Position numbers and translations under genes: made by a program
Shown: piece by piece, positions 45,098 through 59,300 of the stretch
Numbering within the stretch: the first letter of the stretch is position 1
Layout: every line of letters starts with the position of its first letter
DNA from: Monocercomonoides exilis
Taxonomy: Eukaryota; Preaxostyla; Oxymonadida; Polymastigidae
Length of the DNA stretch: 62,500 bases
Reading direction: 5' to 3'
NCBI GenBank assembly: GCA_001643675.2
Contig: LSRY02000072.1
Coordinates: 2,501 to 65,000, forward strand
The notes under the pieces: model-generated
What the model was told of the DNA's origin: nothing
Database searches by the model: none
The model's input: only the letters and a program-made list of their open reading frames with translations

Positions 45098-47548
45098 CTT
45101 TCTTCCTCTTCTTCCTCTTCTTCCTCTTCTTCATCCTCTTCATCCTCCTCCTCTTCTTCTTCTTCTCCTTCTCCATTTTCTTCTTCCACCTCATCAATTT
45201 CATCAAGTTCATCAATTTCATCCATCTCCATCTCAGCCAACAGCCTGCCTCCAACAGGAAGACAGATTCATTCCTTTTCTGCTTCTTCTGCCTCATCGAA
45301 GGAGAAAGACATTTCTCTCGTTGCCTGCAAAAACGCAGAAAAGGGAAAAAAAGACGAAAATCAACAAAATTTGACAAGTTGTCAAAAACAAAAGAAAAAA
45401 AGCAAGTTTGGCAAAAGTTTTTCTCCATCAACCTCAACTTCAATGCAATCACATCAGAATTCCAATGAATATCAAAATTTTAATGTTCAACAACAACATC
45501 AGAACAATCAACAATGTTATGGTTGCCATAATCTTCAGCATCATTCATTGAATCACTTTTCTCTCTCGCCTGCCTCTCAAACATTCACTCAGCCATCGTC
45601 TCAAACAGCTGTGCAGTTTGCTCATTCAAACACACAAAACTCTTCTGCTAATGTGAATTCATCATCATCTTCTTCTTCATTATCTTCTTCTTCTTCTTCT
45701 TCTTCTTCTTCTTCTTCTTCTTCGAAATCTTCGTCATCTTTTTCTTTGAATTCTTCTTCTTCAAATTCTTTTTCTTCTTCTTCTTCTTCATTTTCTTCTT
45801 CTTCTTCTCCAGCTTCCTATTCTTCTCTTTTTTCTGTGTATTCTCCAAATTCATCAACTTATAATTCAACAAGTCTTTTTTATTCCTCTTCTTCTTCCTC
45901 TTCTCCCTCCTCTGCCTCAACTTCATCATCTTCTCCTTCAATTAACCAACCTTTTCGTTTCCCTTCAAAACATCTGCCTTCAAATACACGCCATTCAAAC
46001 AATCAGAACAGCAGTATCTTTCAAAACAATACAGAAAATGCATTTTTTCGTTCTCTTTCTTTGCCTCCTCCTCTTCCACCTCCATCACACAATAATCATC
46101 ATATTCCTCTTCCTCACATACAACAACAGTTTTCTTCTTCAATTTCTTCTCCCTTGCCTTTTCCTCCTCCTCCTCCTCCTCCTCCTCCTCCTATTTCTTC
46201 CTCTTCCTCTTCCGCTTCCACTTGCAATCGTAATCTCACTCATAATCCATCAAACATCTTTCATTCAAAAGAAAAATGTTCTTCAAACAACATTCGTCTT
46301 TCGCTTGCTCCTCAGCCAATTTCTCATTGCTTGCCTTCATTTAACACCTTCTCAACAAACAGAAAAGAAGAAAATGAAACTAAAAAAACACATTTTGCAC
46401 TTGATCGAAGTGAAAATGCTTGTTTGAAATTACCTCCTCCTCCACCACTTGTTCTTCCTTCATCATCATCATCATCTTCTTCTTCTTCTTCACCTTCTTT
46501 TTTCATTATGACTCAATCTAATCCTAATTCTCTTCCTCATCCTCCTCTTTCTTGTACTTCATTTGTGTCTTCCAATATAATCCAAAAAACTGATGTAGAT
46601 AAGTCATTCAGCAAACAATCTGCTTGTTCTGATGAATTATCTGTTTCTTCATCAAATCCTTCTTCTTCCTCCTCTTCCTCTTCTTCTCTCTCTCTTTCTC
46701 ATCACCAAAATATTTCACAACAAAATTCACATTTTCACGAGAATTGCAAAGGATCATTTGAACAGCCCAGACAACAAGATCTTCTTCCTTTCCTTTCAAA
46801 AGCAGACAACATTTTAAATGAAAATGCACTTAATTCAAAAGAACGTAAAGATGATTTAGATGAAAAGGGTGAATTCAATCCAGTAACCAACACAGATAAA
46901 ATGTCAGATAGAACGACTGAAAAGGCAAAAGATTCTATTTCATTGTCTTCCTCCTCCTCCTTCTCGTTGGGATGCACCTCTCCTTTGTTTCGCAGCTGCT
47001 CTCCTTCCATTCACTCAGACAATTCTCATTTTCCTTCTTTTTCTTCATGTGACACAAATGAACCACTAACATTGTGTCACAACTCAGAAGATATTCAAAA
47101 TGTTGACGGGAGTTTTTCTCTGCTTCACAATTCGTTTTATCCGCTTGAAATGTCTGCTGATGAAGATATGAAGGTTGATGCTATTTCTGTTTCATTATGT
47201 GATGTCTTTAATGATGATGATTGTGTTGCAGTTGATAGAACTGGTATTGTTGAAGGCATTTCAGATGCCAATGCAAATTACAATGCAAATCTCAATTATG
47301 ATGATCTCCATTCTATTCCAAGCATTAATAATAGAACCGGATGTGGTTGTGATGGCTGTGTTCCATTGCATTCAATGATGAGTTTGCATTCAATAGATGA
47401 GCCGCTGAAATTGATTGTTGATGAAAATGAGGCGATGAAACAAGAATTGGATATTACTTTGACTCAACCTTCACAAGAATCATTGTGTTCTTCTCCACAA
47501 ATATCTTCTTTTTCTTTGCCCGCTCAAAACTCTCCGTTGCTTTTATAG
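42723..47548 (+). CDS. Large Ser-rich disordered protein with a possible RRM-like N-terminus, multi-exon
   Basis: The main exon, 43817-47548, joins in phase 0 to 43214-43589 across a donor GTGTGT and acceptor CTTCCAG, giving GQL then ATNISSSRISNPF. Upstream, 43038-43171 is open in a compatible frame; the 42 nt between may be a short intron or coding. A further open segment, 42723-42889, ends in HTSGFVTFSTFEDAYRFAKA, which resembles the RNP1 strand and following helix of an RNA-recognition motif; its splice to the rest is not resolved. The last 1,240 residues are dominated by Ser runs encoded by TCT/TCA microsatellites, with Pro-rich and Gln/Asn-rich patches, and end in a more complex acidic region (ITLTQPSQESLCSSPQ). 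Probably a disordered regulatory or scaffold protein; identity unknown. Ser runs will vary in length between strains. Confidence 0.6.
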
Positions 47549-48927
47549 CATTGTCTTTTCCATTTTATTGTTTCGCATGTTTGAAACAGAAAACGAGAGT
47601 TATGTTTCGTTTTCTGAAAATCCCACTTTACAATGAATTTTTATGTTTTGTTTAGTCTTTTTATAATTTTCTTCATCATACGGACCATTTATGTATTTAT
47701 ATGCTTATCTATTTATTTACGCATATTTCTTTGATATTTATATATTTATTGCAATGTTCACTTTTGCTTATATAAACCATTTATATTCATGCTTTCCATG
47801 CTTGTTAAGTTTTTCCCATTTTCTATCCATTTGGAAGCCTTTCATTTTTTGGGAATTATTCCTATTCTTTTTTTATTATATTTTGTATATTATTACAAGT
47901 TATAATCAAGAGTGTATTTTTCATTTGAGTTATTTTTTGAAGTGTATTTACATCCTGTGAGTAGAGAATTGATGCCAATAAACTTATTCTTATCATTTTT
48001 TTTGGAGTGTTTTTGTTTTAATTCAATTTTTATATTTATTGTCAAGATTGTTGACTTATAAATCGTTTATAAATATCAACTTGACATTTTATATTGCTTA
48101 TCAATTTTTAAGAGTTATAGAATGAATTTTTTAACTTCTTTATTATAAAAAAATAAAGAAGAAATTTGAATTTTTTGGTTTTTCCATTTTTGATTTTCTT
48201 GTTTTTCAATGATTTATAAAATATTTTCTTTGAATCTGCATACATTTGAAAGAGGAGTCATCCCCTCTTTAGTTTCACATTCATTTTAACATTTCTACAA
48301 ATCATAATTAACTTAAAGTTTTCGTTTTGCCATTGTTATTTACACTATTCTGTCGATTAATGGAGTTATAAAATATTTTCAAATACAGCTTTATTATTTT
48401 TGTAAAACACTTGTCTTTCTTTTCATTCTTTTTTGAACATGTTGTTTTTGAAATCCAAAAAAGAGGAAATTTTAAAACTTAAATCAACAAATGTTTTTAG
48501 TCATTCAAACGCTATGCTTTCGTTCTATTGTATGTAAATGAATCGAAAAGAAATAACTCATCAATGTTTATAGAACGAATCATTCAAATCTTCCACTTTA
48601 TAACTTCAACATTTACAGTAAAAAAACCAAATAATAATAAATTGAAAGAACATCAAAATACAAAAACATTACAAATATAAATGGAAAACATTTCCAATAA
48701 AATTTATATAAAAAAGCTAAAAACATTCAATAATATTTCAAAAATTCTACATGTCAAAAATTCAAACATATGAACACACAAATAAAAACAATACTATTCA
48801 ACAAAATTATTTCACAAAAATTATAAAATAAAATCATTTAATAAGCATGAAAAGGAAAAACACTTTGAGCATTTCTTTTTTAAAAAAGTTAACAGAAAAA
48901 CTCTATTAAATTAAGAAGATTTATTGT
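47549..48927. other. A+T-rich intergenic region between two convergent genes
   Basis: Contains the presumed 3' ends of the Ser-rich gene and of the V-ATPase gene. AATAAA-like motifs (for example near 47978) occur, but none can be called with certainty. No gene seen. Confidence 0.5.
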
Positions 48928-49498
48928 TTATTGCTGTGCCTCTGTTGCACATGTCGCTAAAAATAAAATATTTTCCAAAAAAGAAGTTAAAGCAAAAACG
49001 ATAAATATATTACAAACCATTTCCCCCTTTCAAAGAAAGGATTAACGACACAATCACACCATAAATAGCAAGAGCTTCAGCAAAAATGAGCACAAGCATC
49101 ATAGCAACAAAAACTTTTTGCTGCCTTCCAAATGCCCGTACTCCAGCATCTCCAGTAATGCCAATTGCAATTCCCGCAGCAAGACAACTTAATCCAACCG
49201 ATATTCCACTCGAAAGATGGGCAAATGCCACAGGTAAGGGGTAAACATTTTTAAGTCCTAATGTTATGACTAGCGATACAATTAATCCATATAAGCCTAA
49301 TACACCCGCAAGAATAGTGGGTAAAGAAGCTTTCATAACAAGCTGAGGGTGAGTTACACCCATCACAAGCATCCCAACTCCAGCCTTGGCAATTCCATAG
49401 CAAGATCCAAGATTTGCCAATCCAATCGAAACTGCTGCACCAATATAACCAAAAAATGTTGAATAAACCGGGCACAGCTCAGAAACAACAACTGTCAT
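48928..49498 (-). CDS. V-type proton ATPase proteolipid subunit c (16 kDa)
   Basis: ATG at 49498 starts a 162-residue frame ending at 49010. It is the whole proteolipid of the Vo ring, which carries protons through the membrane of acidic compartments. Four hydrophobic segments are visible (about residues 15-36, 56-80, 92-113 and 129-155). The essential proton-binding Glu141 sits in LIFAEALAIYGVIVSLIL in the fourth; GIAKAGVGM and GDAGVRAFGRQQKVFV are family signatures. A likely intron near the end (donor GTTTGT at 49018, acceptor TTTTTAG, 62 nt) would replace the final GL by ATCATEAQQ and stop at 48928, giving 169 residues. The donor type matches other introns here, so the spliced form is preferred but not certain. 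The start agrees with the usual family length. Confidence 0.93.
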
Positions 49499-50342
49499 TT
49501 CGAAAAAAATATCTGATCTTGCCCATTTATTTTAAAATATTTTGTCTGTTTCTGCTTATTATCATCAACTCAAAAAGTGATTATTGTTTAAAATTATTAA
49601 AAATATCTATCTGAAATTGCACAAGTTTACAAGCATTGTTTATTTGTGCCTTTTTTTTTTTGTATTTGTCAACGATGACTGGATGAACGATATTTATGAT
49701 TTGTAAAGTCCGATGCTTTCTTTATCTTATTTGATTATTTCATTCTAAAAGATCATAAAAATAAAGCTAACTGATTTATTAATGTATCTTTTTCAGGACG
49801 CATCTCGAATTAAAAATCGCTATGATTTTCACAAATAAAAATTATTAATCTTTTGAATGGACACTAAAAAACATTTCAAACATTTCTCAACATATAAAAG
49901 CGCGACACGCTGAAACTTATATAGTGGAAAATGAAAAAACTGTGTTGAAAAGATAAAGATGACCTTGAAAAACATAGATGAAAAATCATTATTTCAACAA
50001 GAAGACTAAATAAAACTACTGTAATGATTTTCCTCTCAAGATCTTATAACAATGAAGAAGATCAATTTATTTACATAAAATAGATAGCAAAAAATTGTTA
50101 GTGTCTAAATAAACAAGTTTGTGAGTTGCTCTCAAAAAAAAATTTGAAATTAAGAGAAGAAAAATATATATACACAAATGGAAAAGCTTCCAAAATTCCA
50201 ACTGCATCATTCAAAGCAGCGAAAAGTATCACAAAAATTTGAAGTGTAATGTTAAGGTTGCAATATTCAACAAGCTTGGCTATTTCTTTGCAAAATCTAT
50301 CGTTATCGTAAATAAATATGAAATAAATATTGAAAATTGCTC
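49499..50342. other. Intergenic region upstream of V-ATPase c and downstream of the giant gene
   Basis: A+T-rich, no gene or repeat recognised. It should hold the V-ATPase promoter and the 3' end of the giant gene. Confidence 0.5.
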
Positions 50343-53300
50343 TTATAAATCAGCAAAAATATCAGTTGATGATGAGCTGGACGAAGAACAGTCATCGGCT
50401 GTTCCATCATCGAAATATGATGAAAACGAAGAGTTTTGTTCATTGGCATCCTTCTCTTCTTCTCGTCTCTTACGCTTTTTCTGTTTGCTATTCCTCTTGT
50501 CGGATTCCACAACCTCCGCTTTCATCAGCTCCATCAGTAGTTCTTCGTCTTCATCTTCCATTTGGTTCTGTCCCAACATCCACTTCTGCTTTCTCTGCCT
50601 TCGTGCCTTCTCCCTTTGCTCTGTTTCCCACTTTCTTTCAATCCACCAACGTGTATCAAGCTCGTCATCAATTAGCCTCGATGTTGATGAATCTTCATCG
50701 GACTCACTTGAATAATCATTTCCTTCATCCAAACCTCTTCCATTTTTCACCTTTTCGTTCAATTGCTTTCTCCTTCCACCATTCCTATTCCTTCTCATCT
50801 TTATCTCTTCTTTTTCTTTGTCTTCCCCAAAAGCTTTTCTCTTTATTCCGATATCCTCCCACTCCATCCAACCATTCAACTTTACTCGCAATCCACAGCT
50901 CTGGCAACTTTGTCTTCCAAATGGAACCATTTGAGGAAAAACTGCTCCACTAACAGTTATTTCTGACCAGTCATCAGATAAACAAAACATATCCATTGCA
51001 CCGCATTCTTCAAGTATCATTCGAATACCGTCCATCCTTTCACAGTCGACGCACACCATTAAATCCTCTTTTGCTAATGAATCATCCGCAGTTTGTCCTG
51101 AATTTTCCTTTTCTTCAAGCTTGATATCCGCTTGAGATGATGATTTGCTTTTTTTCTCGCCCATGAAAATGCTTCCATTTTCATGTTGTTTTTCGTTCCC
51201 TTCATTCTGTTGTTGCATTGGTAGAGCAATGGATGTTGAGAAATTCATTCCAACGTTATGTGTCTTTGTTGTTGTCCTTTTCAATGTTGGAACTTTTATC
51301 ATTGTTTTTTGTATCGCATCCCCATTGTTGAATTCATCATTTCGATCATTCAATATTTCTCCTCTATTTCTTGTCTCAAAAGTATCTGCATCAGACCAGT
51401 TTGTAGTTGTTGCTGATCGAAAACTCTCAAATCCAAAATCGTCATTGCGATCATCATAATCATCACCATATTCGGTTGCTCTTTTCTCGCATCCGTCCAC
51501 CCGAGTTATGAATCTATTCAAATTGCGATCTTCTCCAAGAACTTCATTTTTGCTTTCTTTTGTTGTTTGCTTCTCTTCTGAATAAGACTCAACTGTTGTT
51601 TCTTTGACTTCATTGTTTGTGCCAACGGGAAGATTGTGCTCGTCTTTTTCTTTTGAACTATTAATCGTATTAATTGCAGTACAACTGTTAAACGCCGCTG
51701 AGTTTCCTGTTATTCTTCCGCTTTCATTTTGGCTATCTGACTGTGATGGATGTTCTGCTTCTTTTCCAGACAATTGAGAAACTGAAAGATCATATTCATC
51801 TGTTTCCTCTTGAAATCTCTTTGATTCGATAATGTTTGAACTATCTTGTTGCCTGTGTATTGTGTTTGGCGAATAGAATGATGAAGTTGTTGACTCGCTC
51901 TCATCAAGCTTCAAAGATGCTTTTGATTTGATGTTTTGATTATCAAACAGACTTTCTTGGTGTGAACCAATTGTATCTGTTGAAAAGCATTTTATCCATT
52001 GTAAGTCTTCAAACACTCCCCTTTTCCCACCTGGAAGGATTGCAACAGATTCATAATTGTTCAATGCAGTTGCATCCATTTCATTGCTGTCACTTGGACA
52101 TTGCATTTCTTCTGCCTCTAAATCAATGTCAGCCACTTTTTCGTTTGAAGCTTCGCAATTTTGCAATTCTTCATTTCTTTGCTCAATATGCTCCTGTTGC
52201 TGCAAATTATATAGTTGTGCTTCCTCTTCACCTTTCTTTCCAGGAGTCGCAATCATTTCTTCGCTCTGACTCGACTGTATGAAAAAGCCATCTTCATTCC
52301 CATCACAATTTCTCCACAAATTTTCGCTGTGCGAACATTCGTTCAGATGCTCAGCAGATTCACTAAGATGCTTGTTTTGCTGCTTTTGCTTTAGCTTTTC
52401 CGTTTCCATATATCCGTCAGTCACTGCTTTGCTGATTTCACAAAAAGACTTCTGATGAATGCTCGCATTTTCCTCTGGAAATGACGCATCATTTTCACTC
52501 TCCTCGCTGGTGTGAAGGGCTGGTGTCAAAGGGGCAGAGCCTGTTGATAGGATTAATGCTTGGCCCGAACCAACCATCTTTCGTGAAGCAAGCAGAGGAA
52601 CAGATAGATGAGTTTTTGTTGATGGGCGCGAATAAGAAAGAGAGGAAGATGTTTGTGAGTGTGGAGACAAGATAGCATTCGAAAACGAAGAAGAAATTGA
52701 AGATGAGAATCGACGAATAAGATGTGTATGTGATTGCTGTGAATAACCTAAAGATGTTGCAGGCGTGATAGATGGGAAGGATGCCTCAGAGTTATCTTGG
52801 AGTGACTGTGTGGATTCCGCCATCAACGTATCCAAATCATTCGATGAATCATCACGCGAATCATTGCTCAAAATTCCAAATGACCTGATATCTCTTCTTC
52901 TGTTTTCTCTCTTCTTCCTCCATTTTCGATGTAATTTTTCTCTTTCTGCTTGTTCCATCCTCCACTGCTTCCATCTCGCAGTCCTTGCTAAATCAAGAAC
53001 TTCCCATTCAGTATTGTCAACTGAATCATCAACTGGTATGCAGCCAACAAAGATGCACGAGACTTCAGCTATCTTCTGAAGTAGATGAACCATCTTCATT
53101 ATTTCTGGCATTTGAAACTGTGTTTTTGCTGGATAAAGCCATTGAGCTGCTCGAAAGGCTGGCCTTGTTGCATGTCTCTTGTGTGAGTGACTGAGCAGAC
53201 TAAGTGTCGTGTTGTTCATAAACCAATTGATATTGCTTGCAATATTATCCTTTTTGTCTTTGGGCAAACGAGCAATTTCTGGGTTGGAAGATGAAAATGC

Positions 53301-56300
53301 GGATGATGAAACATTACGTTCATTTTTCCGTTTCATTCCTTTAAGTTCATCTTCAAAAGAAGTTTGAACGTGTCCAGTGAAAAATGATCTGCTGTGTGCA
53401 ATTGCAGAGTAACTCAGCTCTGCTTTTGGATGCTTTTCCAGTAAAATTATAGGTTTTGAAGCACTAAGATCGTTTGTTGAGCCAATTCTATCTTTTATTT
53501 CCTGTTCTTCTTTTAAAGCGCAAGTCCAATTCTCTCTTTCCTTTGACAGTTTCTGCTTGTTGTTCTTCCTCTCCTTTCTTGTTATTCTTTTCAACCATTT
53601 ACCAGCTTCTTCAGAAAGCGCAATGATGGCGTCTTCGTCGCCTCGTTCTCTGATGATAATGAAAGGATTTACAAAAAGGACAGATTCAAAGATGCTCTCG
53701 ATCAGTTCACATTCGCTCACAAGACCCCACGCAAACTGGGACGAAGGTGTGTTTGATGTGGTAAATAAAGTGCCATCAAGCGAGAAAATGGGAGGTTTAA
53801 ATGCAAATGATGTGGTGGAAGAAAAAGAACCAGAAGAAAAGCACGCATATGATGAACTTGTTTGAAATGGCAGAACAGACATCGAAGAGCCAGAAGGGTT
53901 TTTCTTGTTGATTTCATAAGCCAATGAAGAAGAAGAACGCAAAGACGATGTTTTGTTGCGGCGCTTCCCAACAATTGAGTGAAAATAGTTGTTTTGTGTT
54001 GAATCCTCTTCAGTAGCACCTTTGTTAGAATTGCTTCTGTTTGCTTGTTGCTGTTGTGAATACCGTCTCAGTTTAATCTTAACCAGTTCTTTTTCCTCAT
54101 TCAAAAATGTTGCGACATATTGATTATCTTCCTTCAGCAGCTCCAGCAGGCACTTTAGAACTTCTGCTTTGCATGCAGAATACCACTCTTCTGTCCATCG
54201 TCTATGTAACCCCTTTGAAAAGTACGTATCAAATCTAGCATCACCTGACTCAGGTGCATTGGCATTTATTGAATTTAAAAGAGAAGAGTGGATGGATGTT
54301 GAGGCATTAGAAGGAAGTGTATTTGATTGAGATGTGGATGAAGATGTTGCAGAAGATCTGTCATTGTTTTGGATAGGTGGAAGGAAAGACTGATTAAGCA
54401 AGGCAGGAGAAGGAGAAGGTTGAGGAGAAGGAGAAAGGTCCAGTATGCGTGGTGGAACAGAAAGTGGCAACGCAAACTGTGGAATGGGCTGAGCAATTGA
54501 TGAAGGATGCAGAGTGCTTGAAGAGTTGGATTCACCATTGAAAGAGCTGAAAAGAGGATTCGAGGTGTTTACTGAAAATGCTGAGTGATTTTGAGTCTGT
54601 TCGTTTGAAGGTGATGGTTTGTATGTGAGTAACATCGCTAGATTTGAAGCAACTGTTGGTGACAATAGCACGATAAAAGCAGGAAACATAGGAAACACAT
54701 AGCTCATCATGTTGACTATGATTCCTCCTTCCAATGCAGACAGAATGATGCATTCTTTTGCATTCCACATCAATTGTAGTTGTGTTTCATTCAACTCGCA
54801 TTCTTTGCTGCTCTTCGTTTGCAGTTGAGATACACTCATTGTTGGTTTTTTATCAGAATTATTTCCAGCTGATTTCTCACCTTTAACTTGCCTTTCCACA
54901 TCTTCTCCTACTCCTCTTTTAGTGCAATTTTCTCTGCTTTGAGAGTCATTTTCATCGCACTCATCGTGTTCGCTTTTGAGAACCATTGCCCACTCCTCCA
55001 CTTTTGCACTCATACCCTTCACTATAATCTGATTTACAAGTCCCAGAATCGACAGTTGTGAGATCAGAGTTGAGGAAATAAAGCCTTGAATCAGCTGTGT
55101 GGATGAACGTGGACGAACAGCAACATATGGCATGGATAACGGGAAAGAGTCGCAGGAGGCACTTGATGACGAAGCCAGGTACTTTTCAGAACATGATGGA
55201 CAAGATGGTTGAGAAGGACACAGAGAAGCAGCATCCAGAGACTGGGCATTCTGAATAGTACAGGAATCTTTGCCGTTTCGAAATAAAAAGTCAATAACTG
55301 TTTGCTTTGTGCATGTCTCTGGAAACACTCGTTCTTCACTGTCCAAAAACGAAGAGTTGTGTTGTGAATATAATGATGCAGTTTGCGTATGTGGAACAAG
55401 CTGAATGCTCTGCTGGAAAGGTGATGGAGTACCCGGAGTCATCCCAATTTGCGAAAAAGAGGAGATGGCATTCATAACCATGGCTTGGGTGTTAAGCATG
55501 TGGAATGAAAAAAGTGTAGCAAGTGGTGTAATGGGATTTTTGGAGGTTTGCCGGAATAACTGCCTGCTTTGAGCTTGCTGAGCACTTATCATTTGATGGT
55601 TTGTTTTTTCTGCATTGTTTTTAGGGACCATATCATAATTGATATTTGCGTTCAATCTGTTTTCTTCGCTTTCATTACCATTGCTTTCAAGCATAACTGA
55701 AGTCATTCCTTGCGTATCATTCTCAATTGAATAATCTCTTTCTCCTTTTTCTTCAGCATTCAAATCTTCGCTTCCAGCATATCCATTTTGCATTTTACAC
55801 TGCTTAGTGTTTCTATCATATGAATTTCCTTGAAATAGTCTGATAAGAGACCGAGTTGGCCCGTACTGTGGAATAGCAGAAGAAGATGCTGATGATGAAG
55901 GATTGTTGAAGTCAAATCCCAACCCCATCGATTCAATCTGCATTGATGGATCTAAAGCTGATGTTGACTGTATCACAGAAAGCGAGGCATTTGGCAGTAG
56001 TAATGCAACGGTTGATGCATATCTTGCTGTGATAGGAGAGAAAAGCAAAGTTGATTCTGAGTTCAACACAACGCTGTTGCTACTTCCCCCACCAGAGCCG
56101 AAAACAGACTTGTGGAAGAGGTGGGAAGCAGGCGAGGAAGGTGTGATAGGAGGGGTTGATGAAGATTGGGAGCGAGATGAGCAGCTTGATGGGGAAGTGA
56201 GTGGAGTCAGTTGAGCCTGAGAAGAGCGTGTGGAATGAGAAAGAGAAGTGTAAGTGTAGTGAGAGGAGGACGATGTAATGGCAGAGCTTGACGATGAAAG

Positions 56301-59300
56301 TGCAGCAGAAACAGTGACTGCTTTACTTGAAACAGAGGCAGATGGAGATAAAGGCAGTGATGAGTATGAAACAGGAGATAGCGGAAAGAATGCAGAAGAT
56401 GAAAAGGACTTCGCTTTTGGTGACGAAGAAGCAATGGTAGGTGTGCAGAAAAACATCTGTGACTGTTTGGTGAGCAGAGTGCGCGATGGGAAAAGCAATG
56501 ATGTTTTCATTGGGGAGCGGGTGGATGTAGGTGATGACGCAAATGGCGAAGATGGAGTGAAAGAGCTTATTTGAGATAAAGTACAGCCATGCAAAGAGTG
56601 TGGAGAGGAAGAGGAGGATAAAGCGCCACGTGGAGAACGAGAGGGCACAAGTAAATGATCAATTTTCTGAATTTCTGGTGAGTGGGATGGTGTAACAGAG
56701 CAAGAGGAAATGCACGGTGACTGGGAAGGAGAATGAGAGGGCGTTGAAGAGATGGTGATTGGTTGCGTTGTAGTTGTAGTCGCAACTTCGGAATTTGATG
56801 ATGCTGATGCTGATGCTGATGTTGATGTTGAAGAAGAAGTGGAAGTAGAAGTGTAGTGATAGCCAGAAGAAGAGGATGATACTTGTTTATGCTCGCCATT
56901 TCCTTCTTCATCTCTTTCTTCATCGACTTCCTGAATTACTCCGATCATTGTGAGATCTCTTTCTTTGAGCAGATCCTCCTCCATCTCCATCAGTTCAGGA
57001 ATTTCCTCCTGTTCTTCTCCATTCACAAACATTCTTTCATATTCTCTTTCCTCCTCTCTGTTTCCGCTTTCATCAAGCTGAGCATTTGATAGTCTCTTCT
57101 GACTCTCCCCATTTGTTTGTCCTTGCATCTGTGCTGTGATTGATTCTAATTTGGATATCTGGCTATCATCAAAAGATTCTGTCTGTTCTGTTGATGCAAT
57201 ATCTTCAAAGCGAATGGGAAAGAGTAATTCACGTTTGGATCCTTCACTGCACTCTGACCTGCTTCTCGCTGAATGTTCGCTGATCGCACCTTCTCTTTCA
57301 GATACACTGCAGCTCCCTCTTTCTCGTTCTTCAAATGAGAAAGGCGAATCTTTGTATCTAACACTTTCTCTTTCACTAGCTTCATTTGGTTTTCTTCCTA
57401 TTCCTCGTTCTTGTTCTTGCTCCTCTCCTTCAGCAACTGTTGCCTCATATCCCCATTCCTTCTTCTGGTTTTCTCTAATCTTCTGCATCTCTGCCAGTGC
57501 AGCTTCCATTAACTCTTCTTTCTCTCTTTCTCTTTCTCTCTCCAACATTTCTTCCTTCTCTCTTTCTGCTGCCTCCTTCTGCTTCTCCTCAATAATTATT
57601 GAAATTACCGGATTTGCCCACCACACTCCATTCAACAACCTGGTCAGGTTGTAGAACAGAACAGAAAGAAGAGACAAAGGAGAACGTGTTGATTCAGGGT
57701 CATTGCCTTTGGGTTGAAGATCAGACGGAATAGAAAGTGTCTGTGAAGAAGAAGAGAAAATTGGATATTTCAAAGGAACTTCGTGAGATTCAAGCTGTGT
57801 GTTAGAAAAACAACTGTCATTGCCATTATGAATGTTCTCATTTTTTGCATTGTTTTTACTGTTGTTTGAGCTTCGAGTATTTTCATAGTTTTTATTTCCA
57901 TTCTTTTTTGTATCTTTCTTTTTCAGTTGATTTTTGTCTTTTTGCTTGGAAATAGAAGTTCTTTCACTCATTTCTGCAACCTCTCTGTATTTTGCAGATC
58001 GAAGCAAGAACGAGAAAAGCAGAGGAGAAGAACGAAGAAGATCGCGAATGGAGCAGAAAAGGAAAGGAAAAGAAGGATGGATTGGTGTTAGATAAGAAAG
58101 GAGAGGAATGGTTGCAGAGAGCATTGAATAGGATAAGCCCAATGGAATTGTCTCTGTGAAGAAAAAACGCACAGTTGAATAGAAAATTTAAATAATGAAA
58201 TAAAATCATAAAAATAACGTAAATACAAAATAATTGTAAAAAAGCAATAAGTGTTTATAATTTAAATAAAAACTTCCTATTTGAACGATTCCCAAAACGC
58301 ATTCATACCATTTATCTGAGGTGCAATGATTGACAGTGCTTCGCATGCAATTCTGAGTCTTGTGAGTGGATTTGTCTCAACATTTGTGTCTGCTGCAACA
58401 TGCTTCTCAATCGACGATAAGAGAATGTCATCATGCAAGCAAGCATTGACAATGCGGTTCATGCTACGCTCAGCCAGAAAAAGGCCAGCTCTACCGTTAA
58501 ACAGGGCATCAAGATGAGACTCCGTTAGTTTCTGTTCAGACAACTTTTGGCGAGTGCTGGAAGATAAATGCGGTAGAAAAGAAGAGTGTGAAAGTTCTTG
58601 CTCTTGAGCTAAAATGATTTCTGTATCGTAATTTTGGTTCATCATCTTGTCTTGTGAAAGACCGTCTTTTGCTGTTTTATCAATAAGATTGGAGTTGCCA
58701 TTGATTAGCCCCTCTTTTAAACGAGTGCCTTCTGCTTGAGGGCAATGTGTTACCGAATGAGATGTTTCCAGTGCAGATGAAGACAAAACAATTGGTAAAT
58801 CTGAAAACAGTTCATCGTGCAGTTTATTTGTGTGTTTGTGTTTGTTCTTTGCATTCAGTTTTTCTGATGATAAATGCAAAGAAATGCACTCTTCTTCTTT
58901 TGAATTTGTTTGCTGGATTTTTATTTGTTTGTCCTTCTTTTCTTCATTCTCCAAATTATCATCGTTTTCTCTTTCCTCAGCATCATCACTCTCATCACCT
59001 TCTTCCTCGTCAGATGTTTCCTCCTCCTCTCCAAAATCTCCTTCATCCATCCAAAACAGATACCTGTGATGCCTTCTCCACTGTTCATGACTCAAATACT
59101 TCTCGATTGTTCTTTCTCCTCTTCCAACCATCTCAATCAGAACTGTCACACAACTACACACATCTTTCAAGTTTCCTTCCTCCTCATCTTCACCTTCATC
59201 TCCTTTCCCGTTTCCTTCTTCTTCCTCTTCTTCTTTACCATCATCTTTCTCTTTCTCTTTTCCTTTCCCTTCTTTCCCTTCCTTTCTCGTATCCTTTTTC

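Noticed and set aside
44035-46829. Glu-, Lys- and His-rich frames antisense to the Ser-rich gene
   Set aside because: They are shadows of TCT/TCA microsatellites and have no complex sequence.
57964-58209. Alternative frame DNSIGLILFNALCNH after the acceptor at 58154, reachable from a donor GTTCAA at about 58294
   Set aside because: It soon stops at TGA. The GTATGA donor joins the two long frames in phase and keeps the helical pattern.
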